From Dermabacter hominis NBRC 106157 (GTDB taxonomy: Bacteria; Actinomycetota; Actinomycetes; Actinomycetales; Dermabacteraceae): a DNA stretch of 64,000 nt. A program made the translations under genes and the position numbers. Of the stretch, positions 16,719 to 25,874 are shown in pieces. The number at the start of each line of letters is the position of its first letter. The first letter of the stretch is position 1. The stretch covers positions 186,001 to 250,000 of the forward strand of contig NZ_BCSI01000002.1 in assembly GCF_001570785.1 (NCBI RefSeq), given 5' to 3'. The notes under the pieces were generated by a model. That model worked only from the letters and a program-made list of their open reading frames with translations. It ran no database searches and had not been told where the DNA came from.

Positions 16719-17810
16719 CTATCGGCGAAGCTGCGCCGTTTTCGGGCGTTGGCCGTGGTCGCGTACGGCAACGATCGTGACTTGCGAGGCGTCGAGCCGC
16801 ACGGTTGCCTCACCGACCTCGAAGGCGACGATGAGGGCGGCATCGTGGGGGACCGCGCGCTTGAGGACTGCCAGTGCAACTGGTCCTTCGTCGGCATGGA
16901 GCGCGCTCGAGGTGAGCTCTCCCACCTTCTTGGATCCGAAGAAGACGTCCGCTCCAACGGGGGCGGGCATGTCCTGGGAGCCGTCAAGGTGGAGGCGCAC
17001 GAGCCTCCGGGGCGGCTGACCAAGATTGAGAACCTTCGCGACCGTCTCTTGGCCACGATAGCAGCCCTTCGCCGTGTGAACGGCGGTGCGCAGAAGGTCG
17101 AGCTCATGCGGGATCGTTTTTTCATCGACCTCCCGCACGAGGCGAGGGCGATGATTCACGATGCGCAGCGCCTCCGCTGCCCACAGCCCCGCGAAGAGCT
17201 CGGGTTTTCTCAGTGGCGCGTCCGGCTTGCGAAGCTCGGCGTCGCTCACGAGCGACAGGCGCCAAGGCTCGGGAAACTCCGGATCGGGACCGTAGGCCAC
17301 ACCGCCGACAGCGACCTTTGGCCAGTGCTGGATCCACACGGCAGCGGGGGCGGGCACCTCGCCGCAGACGTCCTCAACCGGCGCGCACGATCCGAGTACG
17401 TGGAGATCGTCGCGGTCAACGAGGTCGATGCGGCTTGCGAACGTCATGAGCTCGAGGTACGCGCGAAGACGCTCGCGCGTGCCCGGATCGGTGATGAGGA
17501 AGAATGAATCGCTCCCAGTTGCGACCTGCATGAACGCCTCCACTCGCCCCTGTGGGCTGAGCACGCACGCTTCGAATGAGTCGCCCTCGGCGCGATCGGT
17601 AAACACCTGGGAGGTCACGGTCGTGAGCCACGGTGCGCGATCCTCGCCTCGCACTTCGAGAACCTCGAAGTGTCCAAGATCGACGATGGCGCTGCCCGCT
17701 ACAAGCCGCCTCTGCTCACGCAGGGGAGCGCCGTAGTGCGCGGGGACCGCGGCATCGGGCCCGGTCTCCTCGTGGATGGCGCGAAAGCTGACGAGGGGGG
17801 CGGGGCTCAC
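16719..17810 (-). CDS. ygfZ: YgfZ/GcvT-family folate-binding protein
   Basis: 363 aa aminomethyltransferase-fold protein. YgfZ proteins bind tetrahydrofolate and support assembly or repair of certain Fe-S enzymes. The diagnostic motif KGCYRGQETVAKV lies around 245-258, with its conserved cysteine. The N-terminal GcvT-like region contains VDLGHFEVLEVRGEDRAPWL. The GTG at 17810 overlaps the stop of the upstream nitrobindin-like gene (gcGTGA), so it is translationally coupled. Start chosen on that overlap. Confidence 0.9.
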   Translation of the reverse strand: MSPAPLVSFRAIHEETGPDAAVPAHYGAPLREQRRLVAGSAIVDLGHFEVLEVRGEDRAPWLTTVTSQVFTDRAEGDSFEACVLSPQGRVEAFMQVATGSDSFFLITDPGTRERLRAYLELMTFASRIDLVDRDDLHVLGSCAPVEDVCGEVPAPAAVWIQHWPKVAVGGVAYGPDPEFPEPWRLSLVSDAELRKPDAPLRKPELFAGLWAAEALRIVNHRPRLVREVDEKTIPHELDLLRTAVHTAKGCYRGQETVAKVLNLGQPPRRLVRLHLDGSQDMPAPVGADVFFGSKKVGELTSSALHADEGPVALAVLKRAVPHDAALIVAFEVGEATVRLDASQVTIVAVRDHGQRPKTAQLRR

Positions 17811-18487
17811 GCCTCCGCCTCGCCTTCGTCGGCGGCACGGTCGAGCTCGACCGAAAGATACGGGCGCAGCGACGCGGGGGAGGAGCCGACCTCCTGAAGC
17901 CACATGAGGCGCCCGCCCACGAGCCCAAACATGCGCGCGCCGTGAGAATCGGCGCCGTTTGCCGCACCGAGGTCTTGGGTCGCGAGCTGGATACGCGGGC
18001 CGCGCACCTCTCCCGCCCAGTGTTCTGCGGGCGTGAGGCCAAATGCGCCCCGACGCTGCATGGTCAGGCTCACGCCGTGAGACAGATAGCTCTCGGGGCT
18101 TCCGGGCTTCGCGTTGTGCGCGGCCTCTTCGTCCTGGCCGGGAAGTACTCCCGTCGTGCGCCACGTGCCCTTTTCCTCAAGGAGAAGCTCGCGCACAAGC
18201 TCGGTCGCGCTCGTTGACTGGGAGGCGTCGGCCTTTTCCTCGTCCTTTTCATAGAACGCCGTTGTTGGCGGTTCGGGAGCAGGCGAGTCGAGAACCCACG
18301 TGCGCATCGACCATGCGAGCCCGCCGGAGGAATCCGGGGCCACGGTGAGACGCTGCTCGATCGCGCGGCCCACCTCTTCGCCGTTTTCTCCCCTGAGCTG
18401 TACGGCGCCCGTGCCCTCCCAAGCGCCCACGAGCCACGCGAGCGGGTAGAGCGACGGGTCGAGATTCTCATCGATGACGATGGGCAC
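17807..18487 (-). CDS. Nitrobindin-like heme-binding beta-barrel protein
   Basis: 226 aa FABP-like/DUF1794 protein. The N-terminal PLAWLVGAWEGTG (about 15-27) is the family signature. A calycin-type strand pattern and LTPAEHWAGEVRGPRIQL follow later; a C-terminal His is the usual axial heme ligand in nitrobindins. Family members bind ferric heme and react with NO and peroxynitrite. There is a longer-than-usual acidic insertion (about 75-110). It overlaps ygfZ by 4 bp. Confidence 0.82.
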   Translation of the reverse strand: MPIVIDENLDPSLYPLAWLVGAWEGTGAVQLRGENGEEVGRAIEQRLTVAPDSSGGLAWSMRTWVLDSPAPEPPTTAFYEKDEEKADASQSTSATELVRELLLEEKGTWRTTGVLPGQDEEAAHNAKPGSPESYLSHGVSLTMQRRGAFGLTPAEHWAGEVRGPRIQLATQDLGAANGADSHGARMFGLVGGRLMWLQEVGSSPASLRPYLSVELDRAADEGEAEA

Positions 18488-18568
18488 AAGAACTCCCTAC
18501 TGACTAGTGGTGAAAGAACACGTCATTAACGTTTCGCGCGGTGGGCGTATTCCCCGGTACGCACATCC

Positions 18569-19372
18569 CTACGCGGTGGGGATGACGGTGAGTCCGAGGT
18601 CGGCGGGGACGTAACTGAGGGCGACCTCGAGGAACAGTAGCGCGAGGATGCCCGTAAGGGCGATCGGCGCGATGGCAACGGCGAGGGACTGTCGCGGATC
18701 GGACGCCCCGATCACGCGCGAGAGCAGGAAGAACACGAAGAGTGCAGCGGTGCACAGGACCGCCCCCGCGAGTGTCGACATCGCGATGATCGACGGGGGG
18801 TAGTGGAGAGCCCACCCGAGGAACCCGGAGGTGAGTGCACCGAGCGCGATCGCGCCGCTGACACGCGCCGCGGCGGGAAGCGGAAGCGCGAGGAACAGGG
18901 TACCGAGCGCGAGTCCCATCGTCATCGCGAGGAGGAATCCGACGGTTGCGGGCCCGTTCGTCGAGGCGAGGGACCAGCATTTCAGCCAGATGACGGTGAG
19001 GGTCGTGATGAGGGCGCCGCTTGCCGTTCCCGAAATGGACAACGTGAGGCGTGAGCGCTCGCGGCGAAGCATTTCGTGGGCGAAACTCAGAAAGAGTGAA
19101 ACGGCAATGACGATGACGAGCTTCGATGCGAGGCCCGTCGTGCCGAAGATGAGTGCGAGGGTGAGCGAGCCCAGGCCCGCGAGGGCCATGATGATCGCGC
19201 TGCCGGTTCGACTCGGAAGTTCGAGCAGGCGCGGCCAACTCACGCACATGAGCACAACGAAAAGAGCGAGGATGCCGGCGAGGGTCTCGCCGCTGTAGAC
19301 GGGAAGGGCCATGGCGGCGGCGAGTGCGAGTGCACACGCGCCCGTGAGGGGTGCTCGCTCACTCGGTGTCAT
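18569..19372 (-). CDS. Polytopic membrane protein of unknown function
   Basis: 267 aa, almost entirely hydrophobic, with about eight predicted membrane segments and one cytoplasmic basic loop (HEMLRRERSR, near 102-111). No family motif was recognised; it resembles actinobacterial permease-like proteins near ygfZ only in general character. It is divergent from the Nudix/phosphatase gene with 130 bp between them. Strand and frame are supported by uniform hydrophobicity and high-GC third positions. Confidence 0.7.
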   Translation of the reverse strand: MTPSERAPLTGACALALAAAMALPVYSGETLAGILALFVVLMCVSWPRLLELPSRTGSAIIMALAGLGSLTLALIFGTTGLASKLVIVIAVSLFLSFAHEMLRRERSRLTLSISGTASGALITTLTVIWLKCWSLASTNGPATVGFLLAMTMGLALGTLFLALPLPAAARVSGAIALGALTSGFLGWALHYPPSIIAMSTLAGAVLCTAALFVFFLLSRVIGASDPRQSLAVAIAPIALTGILALLFLEVALSYVPADLGLTVIPTA

Positions 19373-19502
19373 GCTTCAACCAATCATTTCTATGGATTAC
19401 GCCTCATGGAAGTCTACGGTCCCGCGTGCGCCAAACGCACATAGGAGGGGCGTACTACACTTGGGGAGGCCCTGAGCTGTCGTTTCGAGGAGAGTTAATC
19501 CC

Positions 19503-20438
19503 GTGGCACGCGAACAATCCCCGATCCTCGCGGCAGGAGCGCTCGTTTGGCGTGAAAAACGCGGTAAGCTGCAGGTTCTTCTCGTGCATCGGCCGAAGTA
19601 CGCAGACTGGTCGATTCCGAAGGGGAAGCTTGAGGCGGGCGAATCCTTCGTCGCGGCGGCGATTCGCGAAGTGGAGGAGGAGACCGGGTACCGGATCCGA
19701 CTTGACCGCCCCCTTCCGACGGTCGACTACCGCACGAATGGCCGACCGAAAACGGTGCGGTACTGGGTAGCGCGGGTTCGTGCCCAGGCGGGGCCGGGCC
19801 CTAAGAATCCCAAGGAGATCGACAAGGTCGAGTGGATCGAGGCATCAAAAGCTCTGGGAATTCTGACGCGCAAATCCGATCGAGACCTCCTCACCCGCCT
19901 TCTTGATTTCGCGAAGGAGGGTGAGCTCGATACGACGCCGGTGATCGTCCAGCGTCACGCCGCCGCGCAGTCGCGTGCGAAGTGGCGCAAGGGGGATGAG
20001 AGAACGAGACCGCTCAGGCGCAAGGGCCGCAAGCAGGCGGCGGCGCTGCCCCCACTACTTGCCGCGTACGCCCCGAAAACCGTCGTGACCTCGCCTTGGC
20101 GTCGTTGCCTCGAAACGATCGAGCCGTTTGCGCACGAGGGCGGGATTGACATCGTTGAGAAACCCGAGCTCACCGAACACGCGCATGAGAAGCGGCCGGC
20201 GCGTGCTGCCGCGGTCATGGAGCGAGCGATTGCCGAAGCGGCACGCACCGTCGTCTGTACTCACAGGCCCGTGCTGCCGACCATTATTGCGGCTGCGAAG
20301 CACGCGTGTACGAAGGAGGCTCGGGGGAAGCTCCCTCGCGAGAACCCGTACCTCGCGCCGGGGGAGATGCTTGTATTGCACACGAGTGAACGCGGTCGCA
20401 TCGTTGATGTGGAAAGGCACCTTCCCAACATCGGTTAG
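19503..20438 (+). CDS. mutT1: Nudix hydrolase fused to histidine phosphatase (MutT1-like)
   Basis: 311 aa. The N-terminal Nudix box GKLEAGESFVAAAIREVEEETGY (about 40-62, shown in part) carries the REVEEE metal site. The C-terminal phosphatase starts with QRHAAAQSRAKW (about 147; RHG-type catalytic His). The two-domain layout and length match mycobacterial MutT1, which hydrolyses 8-oxo-dGTP and Ap(n)A for nucleotide-pool sanitation. GTG start 19503 follows GAGGAG. Monocistronic, upstream of the pst operon. Confidence 0.88.
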   Translation: MAREQSPILAAGALVWREKRGKLQVLLVHRPKYADWSIPKGKLEAGESFVAAAIREVEEETGYRIRLDRPLPTVDYRTNGRPKTVRYWVARVRAQAGPGPKNPKEIDKVEWIEASKALGILTRKSDRDLLTRLLDFAKEGELDTTPVIVQRHAAAQSRAKWRKGDERTRPLRRKGRKQAAALPPLLAAYAPKTVVTSPWRRCLETIEPFAHEGGIDIVEKPELTEHAHEKRPARAAAVMERAIAEAARTVVCTHRPVLPTIIAAAKHACTKEARGKLPRENPYLAPGEMLVLHTSERGRIVDVERHLPNIG

Positions 20439-20554
20439 AACCCATCACAGCGGTGATGTGCCCCACGTTGAGCGGGCGCAATTGGTGGCACAGGATGCCT
20501 CTGAGCAGGAAAAAGTCTGTTATACGAGACTCCCGGCCGGAAATTCTCGCATGA

Positions 20555-20576
20555 GTTCACCGGTTGTTCACCTGGG
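20555..20576 (+). promoter_or_regulatory. PHO box (PhoP direct repeats) upstream of pstS
   Basis: Two 11-bp units, GTTCACCGGTT and GTTCACCTGGG, lie in tandem 90-111 bp before the pstS start. GTTCACC in 11-bp direct repeats is the actinobacterial (Streptomyces-type) PhoP-binding consensus, so phosphate-starvation induction of pstSCAB is expected. The match is seen directly; the regulation is inference from the family. Confidence 0.85.
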
Positions 20577-20665
20577 AATACTCGCGGCGTCACTTGGGGC
20601 TTCTACCTTCGTTGTGTCCACTTACGACCCGTATCCCTGGCTTCAGTAGCCTCGAAAGGACACTC

Positions 20666-21781
20666 GTGAACCTCAAGAAGAAGTTCGTTTCCGCAACCGC
20701 CCTCGGCCTCGCAGGCGCCTTCGCTCTCGCAGCGTGCGGTGGCGACTCCTCCGACAAAGGCAAGAGCGAAGACACCAAGGGCTCGTCGAGCGCATCCGGT
20801 GACGTCTCGGGCACCCTCGCCGGTGCCGGCGCTTCCTCGATGGAAGACGCACAGGGCGCGTTCATCGGTGGCTTCATGGCTCAGAACTCGGGCGCCACGG
20901 TGACCTACGACGCTGTTGGCTCGGGTAAGGGTCGCGAGCAGTTCCTCGCTTCCGCCACCAACTTCGCCGGCTCGGATGCCTACCTCAAGGATGAAGAGGT
21001 TGCCAAGTCGAAGGATCGTTGCTTCGGCGGCGAGGCTTTCGACATCCCCGTCTACATCTCCCCGATCGCGGTTGTCTACAAGCTCGACGGCGTGAAGGAT
21101 CTCCAGCTCTCGCCCGACACCCTCGCGAAGATCTTCGCTGGCGACATCAAGAAGTGGAACGACGAGGCCATCAAGGCTGACAACCCCAACGTTGAGCTTC
21201 CTGACCTCGACATCGTTCCGGTGCACCGCTCGGACAAGTCGGGCACCACCGAGAACTTCACCGAGTACCTCGCTGCTGCCGCTCCCAACTCGTGGAAGCA
21301 CGGCGCTATCGAGACCTGGTTCGAGGATGGCGGCCAGTCGGGTGAGAAGACCTCGGGCCTCATCAACACCGTTCAGGGCGGCAACGGCACCATCGGTTAC
21401 GCCGACGCCTCGAAAGCTGGCGACCTCGGCACCGCCAAGATCAAGGTCGGCGACGAGTACGTCGGCTACAGCGCTGATGCTGCTGCCAAGGCCGTTGAGG
21501 TTTCGCCCAAGGTTGAGGGCCGTAGCGAGAACGACATCGCTCTCGAACTTGCTCGCGACACCAAGGAAGCCGGCTCGTACCCGATCGTCCTCGTGTCCTA
21601 CATGGTCATGTGCGACACCTACGAGAAGAAGGAAGATGCCGATCTCGTCAAGGCTTACGCTTCCTACGTGATCTCGGAGCAGGGCCAGAACGACGCTGCT
21701 CAGGCTGCCGGCTCGGCTCCCCTCTCGGCTAAGCTCCGCGAGGACGCCCAGAAGTCGATCGACGCCATCAAGGCTAAGTGA
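20666..21781 (+). CDS. pstS: Phosphate ABC transporter substrate-binding lipoprotein PstS
   Basis: 371 aa high-affinity phosphate-binding protein. The lipoprotein signal is KKKFVSATALGLAGAFALAAC (about 4-24) with lipobox LAAC. Phosphate-site motifs GAGASSM (about 52-58), VGSGKGREQF, HRSDKSGTTENF (about 190) and IGYADAS are present. GTG 20666 was chosen over an upstream in-frame ATG because AAAGGA precedes it and it starts the signal peptide. First gene of pstSCAB. Very biased codon use suggests strong expression. Confidence 0.96.
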   Translation: MNLKKKFVSATALGLAGAFALAACGGDSSDKGKSEDTKGSSSASGDVSGTLAGAGASSMEDAQGAFIGGFMAQNSGATVTYDAVGSGKGREQFLASATNFAGSDAYLKDEEVAKSKDRCFGGEAFDIPVYISPIAVVYKLDGVKDLQLSPDTLAKIFAGDIKKWNDEAIKADNPNVELPDLDIVPVHRSDKSGTTENFTEYLAAAAPNSWKHGAIETWFEDGGQSGEKTSGLINTVQGGNGTIGYADASKAGDLGTAKIKVGDEYVGYSADAAAKAVEVSPKVEGRSENDIALELARDTKEAGSYPIVLVSYMVMCDTYEKKEDADLVKAYASYVISEQGQNDAAQAAGSAPLSAKLREDAQKSIDAIKAK

Positions 21782-21807
21782 TCCGCAGCTGACGCCTAAG
21801 GCGTAAC

Positions 21808-21844
21808 GGTGCGCCGCCGAGCCCACCAGGGTCGGCGGCGCACC
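21808..21844 (+). terminator. Hairpin between pstS and pstC
   Basis: GGTGCGCCGCCGA and TCGGCGGCGCACC form a perfect 13-bp stem with an 11-base loop, 27 bp after the pstS stop. There is no strong T-tract. As inside other binding-protein operons, it probably stabilises the pstS mRNA or partly terminates it, giving excess binding protein over permease. Confidence 0.75.
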
Positions 21845-21891
21845 TGTCGTTCAGTCCATTCTTTCCATCCCCTACCGTCAGGAGCGTGCGC

Positions 21892-22890
21892 GTGAGCACA
21901 GCGGCTGCCGAAAACAGCACACCCGCCAAGGGCGCCCCCGAACCTCCGGGCAACGAGAAGAAAGCGAGCTTCAAGAGCTCGGGTGCGCGTCCAGGCGACG
22001 CAATTTTCTCGTCGTTGAGTGTCGGGTCCGGCCTCATCATTTTTGCCGTGCTCGCGGCAATCTTCATCTTCCTTCTTATTCAGTCGCTACCGGCGATTGA
22101 GAACTGGAATGCGATCCCCACCAACTCGGGCAAGCAGAACCTCCTTGAGTTCGTCGGTCCACTTGTCTTCGGCACGGTGCTCGCCTCACTTCTGGCGCTG
22201 ATTATTGCCGCTCCGATCGCTATCGGGATTGCGCTCTTCATCTCCCACTACGCGCCACGCAAGCTCGCGATGCCGATCGGATACGTGATCGATCTCCTTG
22301 CCGCGGTGCCGTCGGTTGTCTTCGGTTTGTGGGGTGGCGTGTGGCTCGTGCCGCTCATGCAGCCGCTTTACACGTTCCTCAATACCAGCCCGCTCACGAG
22401 CTGGATCCCGTTCTTCCAGGGCAACCCGCACGCCCCCATGCGTAACGTCATGACCGCCTCGATCGTCCTCGCCGTCATGATCCTCCCGATCATCACCGCC
22501 GTGAGCCGCGAGGTCTTCCTCCAGACCCCAGGTCTCCAGGAAGAGGCCGCGGTTGGACTCGGCGCCACCAAGTGGGAAATGGTTCGCATGGTCGTCCTTC
22601 CCTTCGGTCGCAACGGTGTTGTTTCGGCGTGCATGCTCGGCCTCGGCCGCGCGCTCGGTGAAACCATGGCTGTGCTCATGGTGCTCAGCCCCGGCTACAC
22701 CTATTCGCTCCACCTCCTTGAGGTCGGTAGGCACATGACGATTGCCTCGTTCATCGCCTCGCAGAACGCCGAATCCACCGGCATTGACATGGCGAAGCTC
22801 ATTTTCGCGGGTCTCGTCCTGTTCCTCATCACGTTCATCATCAACGCGCTCGCCCGCTGGATCGTGGCCGCTAGCGCACGTAAGAAGTAG
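21892..22890 (+). CDS. pstC: Phosphate ABC transporter permease PstC
   Basis: 332 aa inner-membrane permease with six segments after a hydrophilic N-terminus of about 45 residues. The cytoplasmic EAA-type loop reads EEAAVGLGATKWEMVRMVVLPFGRNGV (about 217-243, quoted in parts), and AAVPSVVFGLWGG is typical of PstC. GTG 21892 gives proper spacing from AGGAG; a GTG two codons upstream would be too close. It partners with PstA and PstB. Confidence 0.95.
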   Translation: MSTAAAENSTPAKGAPEPPGNEKKASFKSSGARPGDAIFSSLSVGSGLIIFAVLAAIFIFLLIQSLPAIENWNAIPTNSGKQNLLEFVGPLVFGTVLASLLALIIAAPIAIGIALFISHYAPRKLAMPIGYVIDLLAAVPSVVFGLWGGVWLVPLMQPLYTFLNTSPLTSWIPFFQGNPHAPMRNVMTASIVLAVMILPIITAVSREVFLQTPGLQEEAAVGLGATKWEMVRMVVLPFGRNGVVSACMLGLGRALGETMAVLMVLSPGYTYSLHLLEVGRHMTIASFIASQNAESTGIDMAKLIFAGLVLFLITFIINALARWIVAASARKK

Positions 22891-22901
22891 GGGGATCAGA
22901 A

Positions 22902-24086
22902 ATGAGTGAAGCAACCGCAACCCTCAATGCCTCCAACCCCGGCCCGAAGGGCAGGGGGAACTCGAGCTTCCTGAACGCTGGCGAGCGCCGCTTGCCCTGG
23001 TGGCACATGGTACTCACGGGCGTCGCCGCCCTCGTACTCGTCTCGATCCTCCTGCTCGTCACAAATTCCTTCACCCTTCCGGCCGTCATCGTCCTGGGCT
23101 TTCTCGCCCACCTCGTGATTGGCTACATCTACTCGCGAGTGCGCGAAGGTGAGCGATGGGCGAAGGACCGCCTCATGACGCTCATCCTCATTGGCGCCTT
23201 TGCCACTGCGATGATTCCGCTTGTATCCCTCCTCTTCGAGGTGCTCTCGAAAGGCGGGCCGCGCCTGCTCACGCCGGGCTTCCTCACGGGAGACATGCAA
23301 GGCTTCAACGGCGGCGCTGACGGCGGTGGCATTCTCCACGCCATCGTCGGAACGCTCATCATTACTCTCGGGGCTTCGATCATCTCGATCCCCATCGGTC
23401 TTCTGACCGCCATCTTCCTCGTGGAGTACGCCCAGACCGGGTGGCGGAAGACCCTCGGTAAAGGCATCACCTTCCTCGTCGACGTTATGACGGGTGTCCC
23501 GTCGATCGTCGCGGGTCTGTTCACGCTCGCGCTTTTCACGACGCTCACGGGCGAGGCCGGTCTGCGTATGGGTGCCATGGGCTCCGTTGCCCTGTCGGTT
23601 CTCATGATCCCGACCGTCGTTCGATCGAGCGAAGAAATGATTCGCCTCGTCCCCCTCGAACTGCGCGAAGCCGCCTACGCCCTCGGCGTGCCGAAGTGGC
23701 TCACGATCGTTCGCGTTGTGCTCCGTACCGCGATTGCCGGTCTCGCCACTGGCGTCACCCTCGCTATCGCTCGTGTCATCGGCGAAACCGCGCCGCTCAT
23801 GTTCACGATCGGCGTGGTCCAGATGCTGAACCCCAACCCGTTCAAGGACCGCATGATGGCGCTGCCCACCTACATCAACCAGCAGTACGGCTTCGGCCAT
23901 GCTGTGTGTGGCAAGTCCGGCGAGAAGGTTCTCAACTACTTCACGCGTGAAGAATTCGCGTGTAATCCCGATATCAACTATCAGAGGGCGTGGGCCGCTG
24001 CGCTTACGCTCATCATTATCGTGATGGTGCTGAATATCTTCGCCCGCCTCGTTTCCCATTACTTCTCGCCGAAGACCGGCCGCTAA
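22902..24086 (+). CDS. pstA: Phosphate ABC transporter permease PstA
   Basis: 394 aa, second permease subunit, with two extra N-terminal membrane segments as in other actinobacterial PstA. Visible are MTGVPSIVAGLF, the EAA loop ELREAAYALGVPKWLT (about 252-267) and ARVIGETAPLMFT. An extracytoplasmic loop near residue 325-350 contains two Cys (AVCGKSG and EFACNPD). ATG 22902 lies 11 bp after pstC. Confidence 0.95.
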   Translation: MSEATATLNASNPGPKGRGNSSFLNAGERRLPWWHMVLTGVAALVLVSILLLVTNSFTLPAVIVLGFLAHLVIGYIYSRVREGERWAKDRLMTLILIGAFATAMIPLVSLLFEVLSKGGPRLLTPGFLTGDMQGFNGGADGGGILHAIVGTLIITLGASIISIPIGLLTAIFLVEYAQTGWRKTLGKGITFLVDVMTGVPSIVAGLFTLALFTTLTGEAGLRMGAMGSVALSVLMIPTVVRSSEEMIRLVPLELREAAYALGVPKWLTIVRVVLRTAIAGLATGVTLAIARVIGETAPLMFTIGVVQMLNPNPFKDRMMALPTYINQQYGFGHAVCGKSGEKVLNYFTREEFACNPDINYQRAWAAALTLIIIVMVLNIFARLVSHYFSPKTGR

Positions 24087-24119
24087 GCCCTCACAGGCTG
24101 ATCTTTGAAAGGATCCCAG

Positions 24120-24899
24120 ATGTCACAGAGCATTGACGTGAAGAACCTCAACGTCTACTACGGCGACTTCCTTGCCGTCGAGGACGTCAACGTCAAGATT
24201 GATTCCCGTAGCGTCACCGCCCTCATCGGCCCCTCCGGCTGCGGTAAGTCCACCTTCCTGCGCACCCTCAACCGCATGCACGAGGTCATCCCCGGCGCAT
24301 ACGCCGAGGGCGAGGTCAACATCGGCGGCGAAAACATTTACGGCCCCGGCATCGACCCCGTGAACGTTCGTCGCCGCGTCGGCATGGTCTTCCAGAAGGC
24401 GAACCCGTTCCCGACGATGTCGATCGCCGAGAACGTTCTCGCGGGCGCCAAGCTCAACAACAAGCGCCTCTCGAAGAGCGAGGCCGATCAGCTCGTCGAA
24501 GAGTCACTTCGCGGCGCGAACCTTTGGGAAGAGGTCAAGAACCGCCTCAACAAGCCCGGCGGCGGCCTCTCCGGTGGCCAGCAGCAGCGCCTGTGCATTG
24601 CCCGCACGATCGCCGTGAAACCGGACATCGTTCTCATGGACGAGCCGTGCTCGGCGCTCGACCCGATCTCGACTCTCGCGGTCGAGGACCTCATTCATCA
24701 GCTCAAATCTGAGTACACGATCGTCATCGTGACTCACAACATGCAGCAGGCCTCGCGTGTGTCCGACAAGACCGGCTTCTTCAACATCGCCGGCACGGGT
24801 ACCCCGGGCAAGCTCATCGAGTTCGATGAAACGACCAAGATCTTCAACAACCCAGCGATGGAAGAGACCGAGCGTTACATCTCCGGTAAGTTCGGCTGA
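24120..24899 (+). CDS. pstB: Phosphate ABC transporter ATPase PstB
   Basis: 259 aa, the standard PstB length. Walker [10 protein letters not shown] (about 36-44), signature [14 protein letters not shown] (about 148-161), Walker [14 protein letters not shown] and switch VTHNMQQA are all intact. ATG 24120 follows GAAAGGA; an in-frame TTG at 24105 is less likely. Last gene of pstSCAB; no phoU is adjacent. A terminator follows. Confidence 0.97.
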   Translation: MSQSIDVKNLNVYYGDFLAVEDVNVKIDSRSVTALIGPSGCGKSTFLRTLNRMHEVIPGAYAEGEVNIGGENIYGPGIDPVNVRRRVGMVFQKANPFPTMSIAENVLAGAKLNNKRLSKSEADQLVEESLRGANLWEEVKNRLNKPGGGLSGGQQQRLCIARTIAVKPDIVLMDEPCSALDPISTLAVEDLIHQLKSEYTIVIVTHNMQQASRVSDKTGFFNIAGTGTPGKLIEFDETTKIFNNPAMEETERYISGKFG

Positions 24900-24931
24900 T
24901 CGGCACGCCCCGCAGGGGGCACCATTCGCAA

Positions 24932-24973
24932 CGAAAGGCGCGGTGACGGGGCAACCCCGGGCCGCGCCTTTCG
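24932..24973 (+). terminator. Terminator of the pst operon
   Basis: CGAAAGGCGCGG (24932-24943) and CCGCGCCTTTCG (24962-24973) form a perfect 12-bp stem, 32 bp after the pstB stop. Confidence 0.85.
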
Positions 24974-25127
24974 CATGCCACGGCGCAGAGCGCCGCAAGT
25001 ATGAGGGCTGATCCGTCTGGGGGTGGAATCGACGCGGCACATCAGCGCGAAACATCCTCCCAGCGACAGGGATGAATGGTCCCGGGGGTCGATGTGTGAG
25101 CGCCCGCCTCCGCGAGAGCGTAGAGGC

Positions 25128-25874
25128 ATGACAACACCACGCAATATTCAGTCTTCCTCTACTGTCCAGCCAGCCGTCGGAACCGTCCCCGGCGCTCGCC
25201 CGATCGTCCTTTCTGCGCGCAACCTCGCGCTTGCCTATGACGCGCATACTCACGCCCTGAGAGGCGTGGATCTTGATATCTACTCTGGTCAAAGTCTCGC
25301 CATTATGGGGCCGTCGGGCTGCGGCAAGTCGACGCTGCTGCACTGCCTCGCAGGCATCCTCGCGCCGACGGGCGGCCGGGTTCTTTACGGCGAGCGCGAT
25401 CTACGAGACATGCGCGATGCTGCGCGAACGAAGCTGCGCCGCACCGATTTCGGTTTCGTGTTCCAGGATGGCCAGCTGCTCCCTGAACTGAGTGCCCTCG
25501 AGAACGTGATGCTCCCGCGGATGCTTGCGGGCGTCTCGCGGCGGAAGGCAAAGACAATGGCGAAGCATTGGCTCGCCGCGCTTGGGCTTTCGGGGCTCGA
25601 GGAACGCCGGCCCGGTCAGCTCTCGGGCGGCCAGGCGCAACGCGTCGCTATCGCCCGTGCCCTTGCGGGGGAGCCGTCGGTTGTGTACGCCGATGAACCC
25701 ACCGGGGCGCTCGATCAGCAGACGGGCCAAGAGGTTCTCCACCTGCTCCTTCGGGCGACCGCAGATGCCGGGAGCGCGCTCGTGATGGTGACGCACGACC
25801 AGAGTGTTGCGGCTGCGTGTGCGCGCACGATCGTGATGCGCGACGGTCAGATCGAACGGGAGGTTGCTCGATGA
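25128..25874 (+). CDS. ABC transporter ATPase (MacB/LolD-like)
   Basis: 248 aa. Walker [10 protein letters not shown] (about 61-69), Q-loop FVFQDGQLLPEL, signature LSGGQAQRVAIARAL (about 166-180), Walker B VVYADEPTGALD, switch VTHDQ. This is the LolD/MacB/SalX class that pairs with FtsX-type permeases, and the next gene is one. ATG 25128 follows GTAGAGGC; upstream in-frame codons give a Pro/Arg-rich non-domain stretch. Substrate unknown; antimicrobial-peptide or lipid-related export is typical. Confidence 0.88.
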   Translation: MTTPRNIQSSSTVQPAVGTVPGARPIVLSARNLALAYDAHTHALRGVDLDIYSGQSLAIMGPSGCGKSTLLHCLAGILAPTGGRVLYGERDLRDMRDAARTKLRRTDFGFVFQDGQLLPELSALENVMLPRMLAGVSRRKAKTMAKHWLAALGLSGLEERRPGQLSGGQAQRVAIARALAGEPSVVYADEPTGALDQQTGQEVLHLLLRATADAGSALVMVTHDQSVAAACARTIVMRDGQIEREVAR

